DNA of 61,133 nt from Candidatus Nitrosocaldaceae archaeon (GTDB taxonomy: Archaea > Thermoproteota > Nitrososphaeria > Nitrososphaerales > Nitrosocaldaceae), in NCBI GenBank assembly GCA_026002835.1, contig BPGC01000011.1, positions 1-61,133 on the forward strand, given 5' to 3'. Numbering within the stretch: the stretch's first letter is position 1; every line of letters begins with the position of its first letter. This document shows positions 44,411-54,401 of this stretch, piece after piece. The position numbers and the translations under genes were made by a program. The notes under the pieces are model-generated. The model saw only the letters and a program-made list of their open reading frames with translations. It was not told the origin of the DNA and made no database searches.

Positions 44411-46903
44411 ATGAAGTTTGAGTTACCAGGAAGTAAGGCTAATTATCCTCCTCCAAAACCATACAAGATAAAGCATGTGAAGTTAGAGTTAGAACCAGAT
44501 TTTGAAGAGAAGAAGATAATATGTAAAGAGCATATTACTATAGAAGCAGTAGCAGAAAGATTAGAACTATTAACATTGGATGCTGCAGAACTTAATATAA
44601 AGAATGTGAAAAGCAATGGCGATCTAGATTTTAGGCAGATAGATGATAAACTGCATGTATACATAGATCCAATAAGCGAAGGTTCTGAGATGACTTTGGA
44701 GATAAACTACGATGCAAAGCCTAGAAGAGGATTCTATTTCATAAAACCTGATGAGGCTTATAAGAATAAGAGCATACAAGCATGGACTCAAGGAGAGGCT
44801 ACTGACTCTAAATACTGGTTTGTATGTTTTGATCATCCAGATATGAAATTTACAAGCGAGATTATAGTTAAAGTGCCAAAAGAGTTTATTGCAATATCAA
44901 ATGGAAAGTTGATAGAGGTTAAAGAGAAGGATGATAAGAAGATCTATCATTGGTTAGAAGAGCATAAGCATCCAGCATATCTAACATCGTTAGCAATAGG
45001 AGATTTTGCAAAGATGGAAGAAGAGTATAATGGCATAAAACTTGAGTATTATGTGCCGAAGGATAAAAAAGAGTTGGCTATGTTATCATTTAACCATACT
45101 AGAGATATGTTAGAATTTTTCGAGGAGTATACTGGTGTAAAATATCCTTATGAGAAATATGCACAAGTTATAGTTGAAGATTTCATATATGGAGGAATGG
45201 AGAATATAAATGCTACAACTCTAACTATGGATACAATTCATGATAGAAAGGCTTGTATAGATTTTACTAGTGATCATCTAGTAAGCCATGAATTAGCACA
45301 TCAATGGTTTGGTGATCTAGTTACATGTAGAGATTGGCAGCATCTATGGCTTAATGAGGCATTTGCTACATACTTTGAAGCATTATATTGGAAGAAGAGT
45401 AGAGGTAAGGATGAATTCAATTATTATATGCTACAGATAGCTGAAGAGTATTTTGAAGAAGCAAGTAAGAGGTATAAAAGACCTATAGTTACCAATATCT
45501 ATAAGAATCCAGATGATCTCTTTGATAGACATACATATGAGAAAGGCGCATGCGTTTTGCATATGTTAAGAACTAGGATAGGAGATAAGAACTTTAGAAA
45601 AGCGATAAAGACATATCTCGAGAGATACAAGTTCAGCAATGCTGAGACAGATGATTTTAGAAGATGTGTAGAAGAATATGGCTTTAGTCTTCAGCAATTC
45701 TTTGATCAATGGTTGAGAACAGCTGGACATCCAGAGTTGAGGGTTGAATTGATCTATACTGCAAATGTTGCAACTATAAAGGTTACACAGTTACAAGAGG
45801 ATAATATATTCAAATTTCCACTAGAGATAAGGGTTGTAACGCAAAACGATGAAGTATTCAATTATAGGGTTGAGGTTGAAGAGAAGGAGCATAGTTTCAC
45901 TATACCATTGAAGAAGGAGGAAGAGATCGAGAGTCATGAGTTTGTTACATATCCTCCAAGCAGACCAGAAGAAGAGATCGCATATCTTAGTATAGACCCA
46001 GATAACAAATTGTTGAAGAGATTAGAACTTAAGCTGCCTAAGCAGATGCTTATCACATTATTGAAGAAAGGTAATACTGTTGAGAAGATATACGCTGCTA
46101 ATAGTTTAGCAGAGCATAGTTCAGATGATGTAATTAAAGCATTAAAGGATACAATGTTAGATGAGGATATCTTTTGGGGTGTATCTGCTGAATGTGCTAG
46201 AGCATTAGCAAAGATAAAGACTGAAGAAGCATATAACGCATTGTTAGAAGGTTTAAGTATTAAACATCCAAAGGCTAGAAGAGCTGTAGTAAGAGCATTA
46301 GGAGAGTTTAGGAAGAAAGATAGTATAGATAAATTATTGCCATTACTAAATAATGATGAGAGTTATTTTGTCCAAGCAGAAGCAGCATTATCCATAGGTA
46401 AGACTAGAGCCAAAGAAGCATTGGAGCATTTGATAAATGCATTGAATATTAGATCGTTTAATGAAGTGATTGCATCTAATGCAATACATGGAATAGCAGA
46501 GATAAAAGATAGATTGGATATAATATTAGAGAAGAGCAGATATGGAGAACATCATAGAGTAAGAGAGGCAGCTGCTTTAGCATTAGCAAAATATGCCGAT
46601 GATGATAAGGCATATAATAGATTGTTAGAATTGTTAAGGGATAAATGGTTCAAGGTAAGGATAAACGCTATAAAGGCTATAGAAGAAGCAAAATTAGATA
46701 AAGCATTGGGAGCATTAGAAGAGGTTGCTACTAAAGATCTAGAACCAAGAGTGAGAAGGGTTGCTGAAGAAGCTATAATATCTATAAGAGAGTATATGAA
46801 GAAACCTAAAGAGATAAGCAAGTTAGAAGAAGAGTTAGATAAACTAAAGATTATAAATAAAGAATTGGTGCAGAGATTAGATAGATTAGAGAGCAGACAC
46901 TAA
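44411..46903 (+). CDS. M1-family zinc aminopeptidase with C-terminal HEAT-like repeats
   Basis: 830 residues, cytoplasmic. The substrate-binding GGMEN is at 261-265, the zinc motif HELAH at 293-297, and the third ligand E316 lies in NEAFATYFE. Residues 1-200 form the beta-sandwich domain and about 200-430 the thermolysin-like domain. The C-terminal third (about 540-800) is built of helical HEAT-type repeats (VIKALKDTMLDEDIFWGVSA, YFVQAEAALSIGKT, VREAAALALAKYA, VRINAIKAIEEA), followed by a coiled-coil tail. It trims peptides released by proteases. The start is the ATG at 44411. Confidence 0.93.
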   Translation: MKFELPGSKANYPPPKPYKIKHVKLELEPDFEEKKIICKEHITIEAVAERLELLTLDAAELNIKNVKSNGDLDFRQIDDKLHVYIDPISEGSEMTLEINYDAKPRRGFYFIKPDEAYKNKSIQAWTQGEATDSKYWFVCFDHPDMKFTSEIIVKVPKEFIAISNGKLIEVKEKDDKKIYHWLEEHKHPAYLTSLAIGDFAKMEEEYNGIKLEYYVPKDKKELAMLSFNHTRDMLEFFEEYTGVKYPYEKYAQVIVEDFIYGGMENINATTLTMDTIHDRKACIDFTSDHLVSHELAHQWFGDLVTCRDWQHLWLNEAFATYFEALYWKKSRGKDEFNYYMLQIAEEYFEEASKRYKRPIVTNIYKNPDDLFDRHTYEKGACVLHMLRTRIGDKNFRKAIKTYLERYKFSNAETDDFRRCVEEYGFSLQQFFDQWLRTAGHPELRVELIYTANVATIKVTQLQEDNIFKFPLEIRVVTQNDEVFNYRVEVEEKEHSFTIPLKKEEEIESHEFVTYPPSRPEEEIAYLSIDPDNKLLKRLELKLPKQMLITLLKKGNTVEKIYAANSLAEHSSDDVIKALKDTMLDEDIFWGVSAECARALAKIKTEEAYNALLEGLSIKHPKARRAVVRALGEFRKKDSIDKLLPLLNNDESYFVQAEAALSIGKTRAKEALEHLINALNIRSFNEVIASNAIHGIAEIKDRLDIILEKSRYGEHHRVREAAALALAKYADDDKAYNRLLELLRDKWFKVRINAIKAIEEAKLDKALGALEEVATKDLEPRVRRVAEEAIISIREYMKKPKEISKLEEELDKLKIINKELVQRLDRLESRH

Positions 46904-47862
46904 CCAATTTTATTTGTTGGTATAGTCTTTACCAAATCTGCTACATCGGTCCAATATCTAGATATTCTATCGAGTATGTATATTATATTAAGGGTTGATA
47001 TATCACTACCTTTCTTTACCTCATCTAGCATCTTTGTAAGAGTAATATACTCATTCATAACTTGTATAGCGTACTCTCTATTATTGTTTAGGAATGCGTT
47101 TACTGCAAGAGATTGTAACTTTTCTATCAACAAAGCAGCATCCAATAACATTCTAGGTATAGCATTCTTATAATTTAATAATGTTTTTGCTAACTCTACA
47201 ATAGAATCGCCAGCACCTTCAAATAGATTTGCTGCTATCCTATAATCTAATATATCTATACTGCTGAGGTTTAACCTCTCAGCCAAGCTTAGATCCAATA
47301 ATGCACTCCTTATAAACCTGACAAGTAAGAAGTATTGCCTATTAACCTCGCTATCCCTTCTAGATATTATCCTAAGCATAGAGTCATTCTTCTCTATAAA
47401 TGATCTTATAGTATCTTTATACATCCCAATTATTATGCTATTCATCCTTTGCAATATCTTTGTAGGGTCTAGAGTATTTGCATCTAATAGAAATTGTGCT
47501 TTAATATTATATGCATCCTCATCAACTATCTCTAATCCTATGAACCTTTCTATAGCTCTCTTTATCAATTCTCTATCATTATATGATATTGCATCTTTAC
47601 CTTTTATGATTATTAGATCATAGCCTAATAGATATGCTCCAGTTATCTCTTTTGATATAGCATCACCATACTCAGATGGATAATTTATTATAACCTCTTT
47701 ACTCTTTGCTTCTTTTGGAGCATGTATGATTATACTATTATCTCTATTAATATCTAGAGATAGTAAAGCGCCTTTATCTAGTCCATTCTCTATAATCCAT
47801 TCTTTAGGGAGCGATATAAGCATGCTACTTCCGATCTGTTGGATCCTTCTATGATACTTCAT
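46900..47862 (-). CDS. PhoU-family regulator with N-terminal AbrB-like domain
   Basis: 320 residues. Residues 1 to about 45 form an AbrB/SpoVT-like DNA-binding domain (RRIQQIGSSMLISLPKEWII). The rest is helical, as in PhoU (DTIRSFIEKNDSMLRIISRR, YFLLVRFIRSALLDLSLAER, ANLFEGAGDSIVELAKTLL). In archaea such proteins are thought to control phosphate uptake. No pst genes are nearby. It overlaps the aminopeptidase stop by 4 nt on the opposite strand. Confidence 0.9.
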   Translation of the reverse strand: MKYHRRIQQIGSSMLISLPKEWIIENGLDKGALLSLDINRDNSIIIHAPKEAKSKEVIINYPSEYGDAISKEITGAYLLGYDLIIIKGKDAISYNDRELIKRAIERFIGLEIVDEDAYNIKAQFLLDANTLDPTKILQRMNSIIIGMYKDTIRSFIEKNDSMLRIISRRDSEVNRQYFLLVRFIRSALLDLSLAERLNLSSIDILDYRIAANLFEGAGDSIVELAKTLLNYKNAIPRMLLDAALLIEKLQSLAVNAFLNNNREYAIQVMNEYITLTKMLDEVKKGSDISTLNIIYILDRISRYWTDVADLVKTIPTNKIG

Positions 47863-47891
47863 TTATATCAGTATAAACTTTTTAAACGACA

Positions 47892-47901
47892 TTTATATAT
47901 A
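47892..47901 (+). promoter_or_regulatory. TATA-like box of the CoA biosynthesis operon
   Basis: TTTATATATA lies about 30 nt before the GTG at 47924. The spacing supports that GTG and a leaderless transcript over the upstream TTG at 47903. Confidence 0.5.
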
Positions 47902-47923
47902 TTTGTTTAATCGAGTGTTGCTT

Positions 47924-48820
47924 GTGGAGAGTGAAGCATTTGCTCCTGGGCATATCACAGGTTTTGTAGAGTTTCCTATAAAAGAAGGAGATCCTTTAAG
48001 TATAGGTTCTAGAGGTGCTGGAGTTTGTATAGATAAAGGCGTTATAACTAGAGTATCTTTAGAGCCTGATTATGATAATGATGTTAGTATATACATAAAC
48101 GATAGATTGAGTGATGCTGAAGTATCTATGTATGTTATTGATTATTATCTTAAGCATATTAATAAAAAGTTCAAGATTATAGTTAAACATTATTTAGATA
48201 TTCCAATAGGTTATGGTTTAGGATCTAGTGGTGCAGCAGCTTTAAGCTTATCATTAGCATTAAACGATGCTTTACAATTATTTGATAATCTTAAGGCTGC
48301 TCAGATTGCACATATAGCTGATCTTGAATGTAGATGTGGAATGGGTACAGTTACTGCTGAATATTATGGTGGTCTAGAGATGAGACTAAAGGCTGGAGCG
48401 CCAGGAGTTGGATATGTTAAGCATATAGATGCTGATGGATACAAAGTTGTTATATTATGCTTAAAACCAGTATCAACAAAAGAGTTCCTAACCAATAAGA
48501 TATCATTCATAAATGGTTTAGGAGGAAAGATGTTATATAAACTCGATAAAGAACCTAGCATAGAGAGATTCCTCAAATATTCATCAATGTTTGCTAGATC
48601 AATAAAGTTCGTAGATGACAAATGTTATGAAATAATGGATGAACTTGAAGAACATGGCTATTATTCCTCATTAGCAATGTTTGGAGAGACTGTATTTACT
48701 ATAGTTAAGGATGATGATATTAATAAAGTTAATAAAATACTTACAAAATATGGCAATGTTATTATATCATCAATAGATAGCAAAGGTGCTAGAGTAATTG
48801 ATACCAAAAGATCATCCTAG
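47924..48820 (+). CDS. Pantoate kinase
   Basis: GHMP-family kinase that phosphorylates pantoate in the archaeal CoA pathway. The N-terminus ESEAFAPGHITGFVEFP and the nucleotide motif PIGYGLGSSGAAALSLS are diagnostic. About 298 residues. Starts at 47915 (GTG) and 47903 (TTG) are possible, but the TATA box at 47892 favours 47924. First gene of the cluster; the next gene overlaps its end by 23 nt. Confidence 0.92.
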   Translation: MESEAFAPGHITGFVEFPIKEGDPLSIGSRGAGVCIDKGVITRVSLEPDYDNDVSIYINDRLSDAEVSMYVIDYYLKHINKKFKIIVKHYLDIPIGYGLGSSGAAALSLSLALNDALQLFDNLKAAQIAHIADLECRCGMGTVTAEYYGGLEMRLKAGAPGVGYVKHIDADGYKVVILCLKPVSTKEFLTNKISFINGLGGKMLYKLDKEPSIERFLKYSSMFARSIKFVDDKCYEIMDELEEHGYYSSLAMFGETVFTIVKDDDINKVNKILTKYGNVIISSIDSKGARVIDTKRSS

Positions 48821-49523
48821 AAGAAGATCGTTAGAGATTAGAGAAAAGTTAGTAGAATGTTTCAAGAATAAAGTTGTAGTTGAACAAGGATTGATTGCTC
48901 ATGGAAGAGGAGAGGCCTTTGATTATTTGCTAGGAGAGAAGACTAGTAATACAGCAATTAATGCTATAAAGGCTGCAACAGCTGCTATGTTATTAGCAGA
49001 GAACCCAGTAATATCTGTTAATGGTAATCTAGCATGTTTATGCTCTAAAGATATAGTTGAACTTGCAAAAGTTACAAATGCTAAACTAGAGATAAACCTA
49101 TTCTATAGAAGTAAAGAGAGGATTGATGCTATTGCAAAATTATTAAGAGCAAATAATGCAGATAGAATCTATGGCATAGATGAGGATAGATATGTTATCA
49201 TACCAGAATTATCTAGTAATAGAAGGATAGTTGATAGAGATGGCATATACTCTGCAGATCTTGTATTTGTCCCATTAGAAGATGGGGATAGAACTGAAGC
49301 GTTGGTTAAGATGGGTAAAAAAGTTATAACCATAGATCTAAATCCATTATCAAGAACTGCTAGAACTGCTCATATAAGCATAATAGACAATGTTATTAGA
49401 GCTATACCATTGATGATAGAATATGCTAAAAATCTTGATAATTTAGAAGCAATTGTAGATGGTTTTGATAACAAGGCAAATTTAAAGGAGAGTTTAGATA
49501 ATATCTTAAGTGGTTTGAGATGA
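48798..49523 (+). CDS. 4-phosphopantoate--beta-alanine ligase (phosphopantothenate synthetase)
   Basis: Joins phosphopantoate and beta-alanine using ATP to give phosphopantothenate, replacing bacterial PanC plus CoaA. 241 residues. The start IPKDHPRRRSLEIREKLVE and the segments EQGLIAHGRGEAFDYLLGEK, ENPVISVNGNLACL and VITIDLNPLSRTA are typical. The start is TTG within the pantoate kinase frame; the stop overlaps panB as ATGA. Confidence 0.93.
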   Translation: MIPKDHPRRRSLEIREKLVECFKNKVVVEQGLIAHGRGEAFDYLLGEKTSNTAINAIKAATAAMLLAENPVISVNGNLACLCSKDIVELAKVTNAKLEINLFYRSKERIDAIAKLLRANNADRIYGIDEDRYVIIPELSSNRRIVDRDGIYSADLVFVPLEDGDRTEALVKMGKKVITIDLNPLSRTARTAHISIIDNVIRAIPLMIEYAKNLDNLEAIVDGFDNKANLKESLDNILSGLR

Positions 49524-50359
49524 AGGTAACTGTAGATTATATCAAGAGTTTGAAGAATAAGAGGAAGATATCCATGCTTACAGCTTATGATTATACTACT
49601 AGTATTATATTAGATAATGCTGGAATTGATATATTGTTAGTTGGGGATAGTGCTGGAATGGTTATGTTAGGATATGATAATACAATCCCAGTAAGCATGG
49701 AAGAGATGCTTCTATTCTGCAAAGCTGTATCGAAAGGAAGGAAAAGGGCAATGGTTGTTGCCGATATGCCATTCATGTCTTATCATATAGATGATAAGAG
49801 TGCATTAGAGAATGCGTTCAAGTTCATAAAGTATGCAAATGTAGATGCAGTAAAGATGGAAGGAGGTAAAGAGATGAGCAGAAGAATAAAAGTGTTAGTA
49901 GAGGCTGGAATACCAGTCATGGCTCATATAGGCTTAAAACCTCAAACTGCAACGTTATGGCATGGTTATAAAGTTCATGGATTGACTAGAGAATCAGCAT
50001 TGGAATTGTTAGATGATGCAAAAGCATTGGAAGAGGCTGGAGCATTCTCTATAGTATTAGAGCAAGTAACATTTGAAGTTGCAAAGAGTATTACTGAAAG
50101 GTTGAAGATACCAACAATAGGTATTGGTTCTGGTAATGCATGTGATGGGCAAGTATTAGTTATTCATGATATGCTTGGATTATATGAGAAACTTAAACCT
50201 AGATTTGTAAAAAGATATGCAGAATTAGGGAAGAGTATAGATAAAGCTGTTAGAGAATATATTGAAGATATCAACTCATCTAACTTTCCTAGTGAAGAGC
50301 ATACATTCTATATGGATGAAGAAGAGTATCAAAAGTTCAAGGAGATTATAGATGGATAA
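49520..50359 (+). CDS. panB: 3-methyl-2-oxobutanoate hydroxymethyltransferase
   Basis: Makes ketopantoate from ketoisovalerate and methylene-tetrahydro(methano)pterin. 279 residues. Motifs are SMLTAYDYTTSIILDNAGID, LVGDSAGMVMLGYDNTIPV, AVKMEGGKEM and PTIGIGSGNACDGQVLVIHD with the metal-binding aspartates. It overlaps the previous gene by 4 nt and coaBC by 8 nt. Confidence 0.96.
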   Translation: MKVTVDYIKSLKNKRKISMLTAYDYTTSIILDNAGIDILLVGDSAGMVMLGYDNTIPVSMEEMLLFCKAVSKGRKRAMVVADMPFMSYHIDDKSALENAFKFIKYANVDAVKMEGGKEMSRRIKVLVEAGIPVMAHIGLKPQTATLWHGYKVHGLTRESALELLDDAKALEEAGAFSIVLEQVTFEVAKSITERLKIPTIGIGSGNACDGQVLVIHDMLGLYEKLKPRFVKRYAELGKSIDKAVREYIEDINSSNFPSEEHTFYMDEEEYQKFKEIIDG

Positions 50360-51575
50360 GCATCCTTCAAAAGATATAATCGGAAGTTATGGAGATTATC
50401 TTAAAGATAAAAAGATTGTATTATGCATAACCGCTAGCGTAGCTGCTTACAAAGCTGTAGACCTAGCAAGATTGCTTATGCGTTATGGTGCTGAGGTTTA
50501 TCCTGTTATGAGCAAAGATGCAACTAGATTGGTAACCCCAGATCTATTACACTGGGCTACTGGTAACAAGACTGTTACAAAACTTACTAAAGAGTTGGAG
50601 CATATACAGCTTGCCGATTATAATAGATCGGATCTTATTATAATATATCCGTGCACTGGTAATACTATAAGCAAGATAGCAAACGGTATAGATGATACTA
50701 GCATAACCTCAATAGCAACTGTAGCATTGGGATCAAAGATACCTATAATCATAGCACCAGCTATGCATGAAGCTATGTATCATAATCCTATATTGATAGA
50801 GAATATTAAAAGATTGAAGAGATATGCAACTATAATTGAACCATATATTATAGAGAATAAAGCAAAGATAGTTGAGCAAGAGAAGATAGTGGATATTGCA
50901 ATAAGGTTATTATCAAAGCACAAGTTGAAAGGGAAGAAGATATTGGTAACTGCTGGTTCTACAGCAGAGTATATAGATCCAATAAGGATAGTTAGTAGTA
51001 AAGCGTCTGGAAAGTTTGGAGTTGAGATAGCAAAAGCTGCTTATAGGCTAGGTTTAGATGTTAAATTGATCTATGGCTATGGAAATGCTATCATACCAGA
51101 TTATTTAGATGTTATAAGAGTAGATACAAGTAAAGATATGTATGATGCAGTTATTGATAATATAAATGATCTAGATATACTAATAATGAGTGCTGCTGTA
51201 GCAGATTATAAACCTTTGAGAAGCGAAGATGCAAAGATTGAAACTAGCATAAATCCTAAACTAACAATAGATCTAGTTGCAACTGAGAAGATAGTCAATA
51301 AAGTTAAAGATATCAATCCTAATCTATTCCTAGTAGCATTTAAAGCATTATACAATGTTAGCAAAGAAGAGCTTATTGAAGCTGCGAAGAAGAAGATGAT
51401 AGAATGTAAAGCAGATATGATCTTTGCTAATGATGTAGGAAAAGAAGGTTCTGAGATGGGTTCAGATAAGATTGAAGGTTATATTATAGATGATGAGGTT
51501 AAGCATGTAGAATTACAAAGCAAAGAAAAGGCTGCTAGATTATTACTAGATTATATAGCATCTAAGTTTTCCTAA
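50352..51575 (+). CDS. coaBC: Bifunctional phosphopantothenoylcysteine decarboxylase/synthetase
   Basis: Two consecutive CoA steps in one protein of 407 residues. The N-terminal flavoprotein CoaC half has CITASVAAYKAVDLARLLMR, PCTGNTISKIANGIDD and APAMHEAMYHNP. The C-terminal CoaB half has KILVTAGSTAEYIDPIRIVS, SSKASGKFGVEIAKAA and SAAVADYKPL. With the three genes before it, the cluster covers ketoisovalerate to phosphopantetheine apart from ketopantoate reductase. Confidence 0.95.
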   Translation: MDKHPSKDIIGSYGDYLKDKKIVLCITASVAAYKAVDLARLLMRYGAEVYPVMSKDATRLVTPDLLHWATGNKTVTKLTKELEHIQLADYNRSDLIIIYPCTGNTISKIANGIDDTSITSIATVALGSKIPIIIAPAMHEAMYHNPILIENIKRLKRYATIIEPYIIENKAKIVEQEKIVDIAIRLLSKHKLKGKKILVTAGSTAEYIDPIRIVSSKASGKFGVEIAKAAYRLGLDVKLIYGYGNAIIPDYLDVIRVDTSKDMYDAVIDNINDLDILIMSAAVADYKPLRSEDAKIETSINPKLTIDLVATEKIVNKVKDINPNLFLVAFKALYNVSKEELIEAAKKKMIECKADMIFANDVGKEGSEMGSDKIEGYIIDDEVKHVELQSKEKAARLLLDYIASKFS

Positions 51576-51816
51576 CCCTTTTTGCTTGGACAAACAATGC
51601 TGGTGCTAATATCATAAGCATTATAGCTATGCCAGTAGCATCTATCAAAGTTACAAATGCTACTGCAAATGCTATACATACAAAACCTTGTATTAGATAC
51701 TTTATCCATTGTTCTAGTTTAACAAGTTTGCTAACCATCTCGACTCCAAATAACGCTGCCGCTGGATATAATGCAAGAAATAGATGCGTAACCACATCTA
51801 TATCTGTATGAGACAT
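51562..51816 (-). CDS. Small membrane protein (84 aa)
   Basis: Not recognised. Three membrane segments (VVTHLFLALYPAAALFGVEM; LIQGFVCIAFAVAFVTLID; GIAIMLMILAPALFVQA) and a basic C-terminus. The 3' end overlaps coaBC by 14 nt on the opposite strand. No charged catalytic residues are seen in the helices. Confidence 0.6.
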   Translation of the reverse strand: MSHTDIDVVTHLFLALYPAAALFGVEMVSKLVKLEQWIKYLIQGFVCIAFAVAFVTLIDATGIAIMLMILAPALFVQAKRVRKT

Positions 51817-51854
51817 ATTATGATATAGAATTATTTGTAATAAATATCTTAGAA

Positions 51855-52385
51855 TCAGTCTGGTATGGTTACTTCTATAGCATCTCCTTTATCTATCAAT
51901 CTTTTTGCATCTTCCAGAGGTAATACAGCTATATCTTCTCTTTTATATGCTCCATATTTGGTATTATCCGCTCCTACAAACTCTTCTATATCTTTTATTA
52001 TCCTTACAACTATCCTCTTAGTTTTTACCTTATCTCTTATACCTTCTAATACTTTAGATCTTCCTTCTAAGATGCTTTTAATAACAAAATCTTCTCTTAA
52101 CTTATACTCTTCGTCTGCATTAATTATATACAATTCTTCATATGTTAGATTTGACTTGTTCGTATTATACTTTCCTAACCTTACTCTAAGCAGTGTATGT
52201 GCTATATCAGAGATTAATGATACTAGAGAATCTCTAATCTTAGCCTCTAAACCTTCATATCCTTGTCCTTTCATACTTGCTAAAGCATCTGCTATCTCTG
52301 AATAGATATTTTTGTCTATAGGTTGTAATAGTTCAGTATTAACCTCATTTATCAATAAAGCATGTAATGCCTTTAAATCTAGCAT
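51855..52385 (-). CDS. GINS complex subunit (Gins51-like)
   Basis: Replication factor that joins MCM and Cdc45/RecJ to form the replicative helicase. 176 residues: a helical A-domain (HALLINEVNTELLQPIDKNI, DSLVSLISDIAHTLLRVRLG) and a small C-terminal B-domain strand set (RIIKDIEEFVGADNTKYGAY, EDIAVLPLEDAKRLIDKGDA). The order A then B is that of Gins51/Sld5-Psf1. Located 4 kb from the origin region, upstream of glnA and divergent from it. Confidence 0.87.
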   Translation of the reverse strand: MLDLKALHALLINEVNTELLQPIDKNIYSEIADALASMKGQGYEGLEAKIRDSLVSLISDIAHTLLRVRLGKYNTNKSNLTYEELYIINADEEYKLREDFVIKSILEGRSKVLEGIRDKVKTKRIVVRIIKDIEEFVGADNTKYGAYKREDIAVLPLEDAKRLIDKGDAIEVTIPD

Positions 52386-52462
52386 AGCATTATAATACTA
52401 GATATAGGTTAAATACTCTTTGGAGTGTATAATTTAAATAAGAATAATAATAGCAGTATGAT

Positions 52463-53899
52463 ATGCCATACAGATTTGTTGATGGTAAGATAGAGAGTAT
52501 AAGTTATAATGTAGAAGATGTAATCCAACTTATAAAGGAGAAAGGTATTAGGTTTATAAATTTACAATTTACTAGTCTTTTTGGAAGATTTCATCATATT
52601 ACTATACCAACTGATGTAATTGATAAAGATTCTTTAATTGATGGTTTCCCTAAACTTGATGGTTCATCAATAAAAGGGTTTACTGAAATTCATGAATCGG
52701 ATCTAGTATTAAAGCCAGATCCAAATACTTTTGCTATAATTCCATGGAGTGAGAATAAAACTGCAAGGATGATATGTGAAGTATACTGGGATGCTGGTAG
52801 GAATAGATTTCCTAGAGATCCTAGAGTTATAGCAAGGAAGGCTGAAGAGTTATTAAAAGAAGAAGGTTTTAAGCACTCATACTGGGGACCAGAGGCGGAG
52901 TTCTTTGTATTTAACAAGGTTACATGGGATACTAGCAGCATAACTGATAGTTATTATAGCATAGAGTCAGAAGAGATAACTGGTGCATATCCTATAAGCA
53001 TTAAAAATGGGTATATGCCAGAAGAGCCTTTAGATACATTAACAGAGTTTAGGAATGAATGTTCAGATAATTTATACCATTTTGGTATAATATGTGAAGA
53101 TCATCACCACGAGGTTGCTACTGGAGGACAATGTGAATTAAGTATGAGGTTTGATGAATTGGTAAACTCTGCTGATAATATAATGACATACAAGTATGTT
53201 ATAAAATATCTAGCAAAAAGAAGGAATATGGTTGCTACATTCATGCCTAAACCATTAGCAAATGATAATGGCACTGGTATGCATATAAATACAAGTTTAT
53301 GGGCTGATTCAAATCTATTTTATGATGAGAATGATCAATATGCCGAGTTAAGTCAAACTGCTAGATATTTTATTGGTGGATTATTAGAGCATGCGAGTTC
53401 ATTAGCTGCAATAGCTGCACCAACTACAAACTCTTATAGAAGGTTAATACCAGGGTTTGAGGCTCCAGTATATATTGCTTGGAGCAGAGATAATAGATCT
53501 GCAATAGTTAGGATTCCAGCTCATTTTAGAGGTATCAAATATGCTAAGAGTAAAAGGATTGAACTAAGGTTAGCAGATCCATCATGTAATCCATATCTAT
53601 GCTTCTCAGCAGTATTAGCTGCTGGTTTAGATGGAATAAAGAAGAAGATAAATGCAATGGATCCAATTGATGAGGATATATATAAATTAAGTGCAAAGAG
53701 GAGGAGAGAGTTAGGTATCAAACAGTTACCACCAACATTAAATGCTGCTGCAGATGCTCTAGAGTCTGATAATGAGTATCTAAAGCCTATATTTGATAAT
53801 GATGTTATAGATAGAATTATAGAGAAAGAGAGAAAAGATGCTAATGAAGTATCATCTAGGCCTCATCCACATGAGTTCCATCTATACTTTGATATATAA
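52463..53899 (+). CDS. glnA: Glutamine synthetase, type I
   Basis: Makes glutamine from glutamate, ammonium and ATP. 478 residues. Motifs: DGSSIKGFTEIHESDLVLKP, YWGPEAEFFVF (metal-binding glutamates), EVATGGQCELSMRFDELV, PKPLANDNGTGMHINTSLW and the nucleotide/ammonium loop APTTNSYRRLIPGFEAPVY. The bacterial adenylylation-tyrosine region reads DIYKLSAKR here. Archaeal enzymes are usually controlled by PII or feedback rather than by adenylylation. Confidence 0.96.
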   Translation: MPYRFVDGKIESISYNVEDVIQLIKEKGIRFINLQFTSLFGRFHHITIPTDVIDKDSLIDGFPKLDGSSIKGFTEIHESDLVLKPDPNTFAIIPWSENKTARMICEVYWDAGRNRFPRDPRVIARKAEELLKEEGFKHSYWGPEAEFFVFNKVTWDTSSITDSYYSIESEEITGAYPISIKNGYMPEEPLDTLTEFRNECSDNLYHFGIICEDHHHEVATGGQCELSMRFDELVNSADNIMTYKYVIKYLAKRRNMVATFMPKPLANDNGTGMHINTSLWADSNLFYDENDQYAELSQTARYFIGGLLEHASSLAAIAAPTTNSYRRLIPGFEAPVYIAWSRDNRSAIVRIPAHFRGIKYAKSKRIELRLADPSCNPYLCFSAVLAAGLDGIKKKINAMDPIDEDIYKLSAKRRRELGIKQLPPTLNAAADALESDNEYLKPIFDNDVIDRIIEKERKDANEVSSRPHPHEFHLYFDI

Positions 53900-53903
53900 A
53901 AAA

Positions 53904-54236
53904 TTAGTTTGATTCTATTGCGTTTATAGCTTTATCTGCTAGCGTATTCCTCTTTGGTGTTGCTATTATAAAGTAACTCTTATCTGCTCTCTCTACATTT
54001 GTAACCTTTCTATACTTCTGAGTTGCTATATCAAACTCATATAGTCCTGGTTCTAATGCTTGTTTGGCATATATCATAAGTATATGATCTCCAGATAATG
54101 GAGATATAGGCACTAGAGCGAATGTATAGCCTTTATAACTATTCATTGTCATAACTTGCTTCATAACTGGCGCTACTGTGACTAGATATGCCATTACATC
54201 TTCTACCTTCTCGAACTCTTCATAGTCAAATCTCAT
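53904..54236 (-). CDS. Conserved hypothetical protein (110 aa)
   Basis: Small beta-rich protein, not recognised. It begins RFDYEEFEKVEDVMAYLVTV and continues with strands SYKGYTFALVPISPLSGDHI, GLYEFDIATQKYRKVTNVER and SYFIIATPKRN. No signal or membrane helix. Convergent with glnA (4 nt gap). Confidence 0.6.
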   Translation of the reverse strand: MRFDYEEFEKVEDVMAYLVTVAPVMKQVMTMNSYKGYTFALVPISPLSGDHILMIYAKQALEPGLYEFDIATQKYRKVTNVERADKSYFIIATPKRNTLADKAINAIESN

Positions 54237-54274
54237 ATCAATGATAAGTTTCTTTGGTTATAATAAGGCTATGA

Positions 54275-54346
54275 AAAAATATCCCTGCCTTTTGGCAGGG
54301 AGGGTGGAGAGATGCCAGCAGCGAATAATTATTAGGCTCTCCTAAT
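54275..54346 (-). ncRNA. Candidate structured small RNA with terminator-like hairpin
   Basis: On the minus strand GGAGA-GCC and GGC-ATC-TCTCC form a stem-loop (within 54305-54342), followed by an 8-bp perfect hairpin TCCCTGCC-AAAA-GGCAGGGA (54301-54282) and then a T-run (ATATTTTTT). A TTTAAATA box at about 54373-54365 is placed about 25 nt before the expected start. No reading frame is present. It could be a regulatory RNA with a C-rich tail able to pair with G-rich ribosome-binding sites. Read on the other strand, the hairpin also resembles the right end of TnpB-type transposons. Confidence 0.4.
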
Positions 54347-54401
54347 TAGGATAGGCTAAATAATATTTAAATGCTATGCTCAAAAGTTAATAAAAGAAGA
54401 T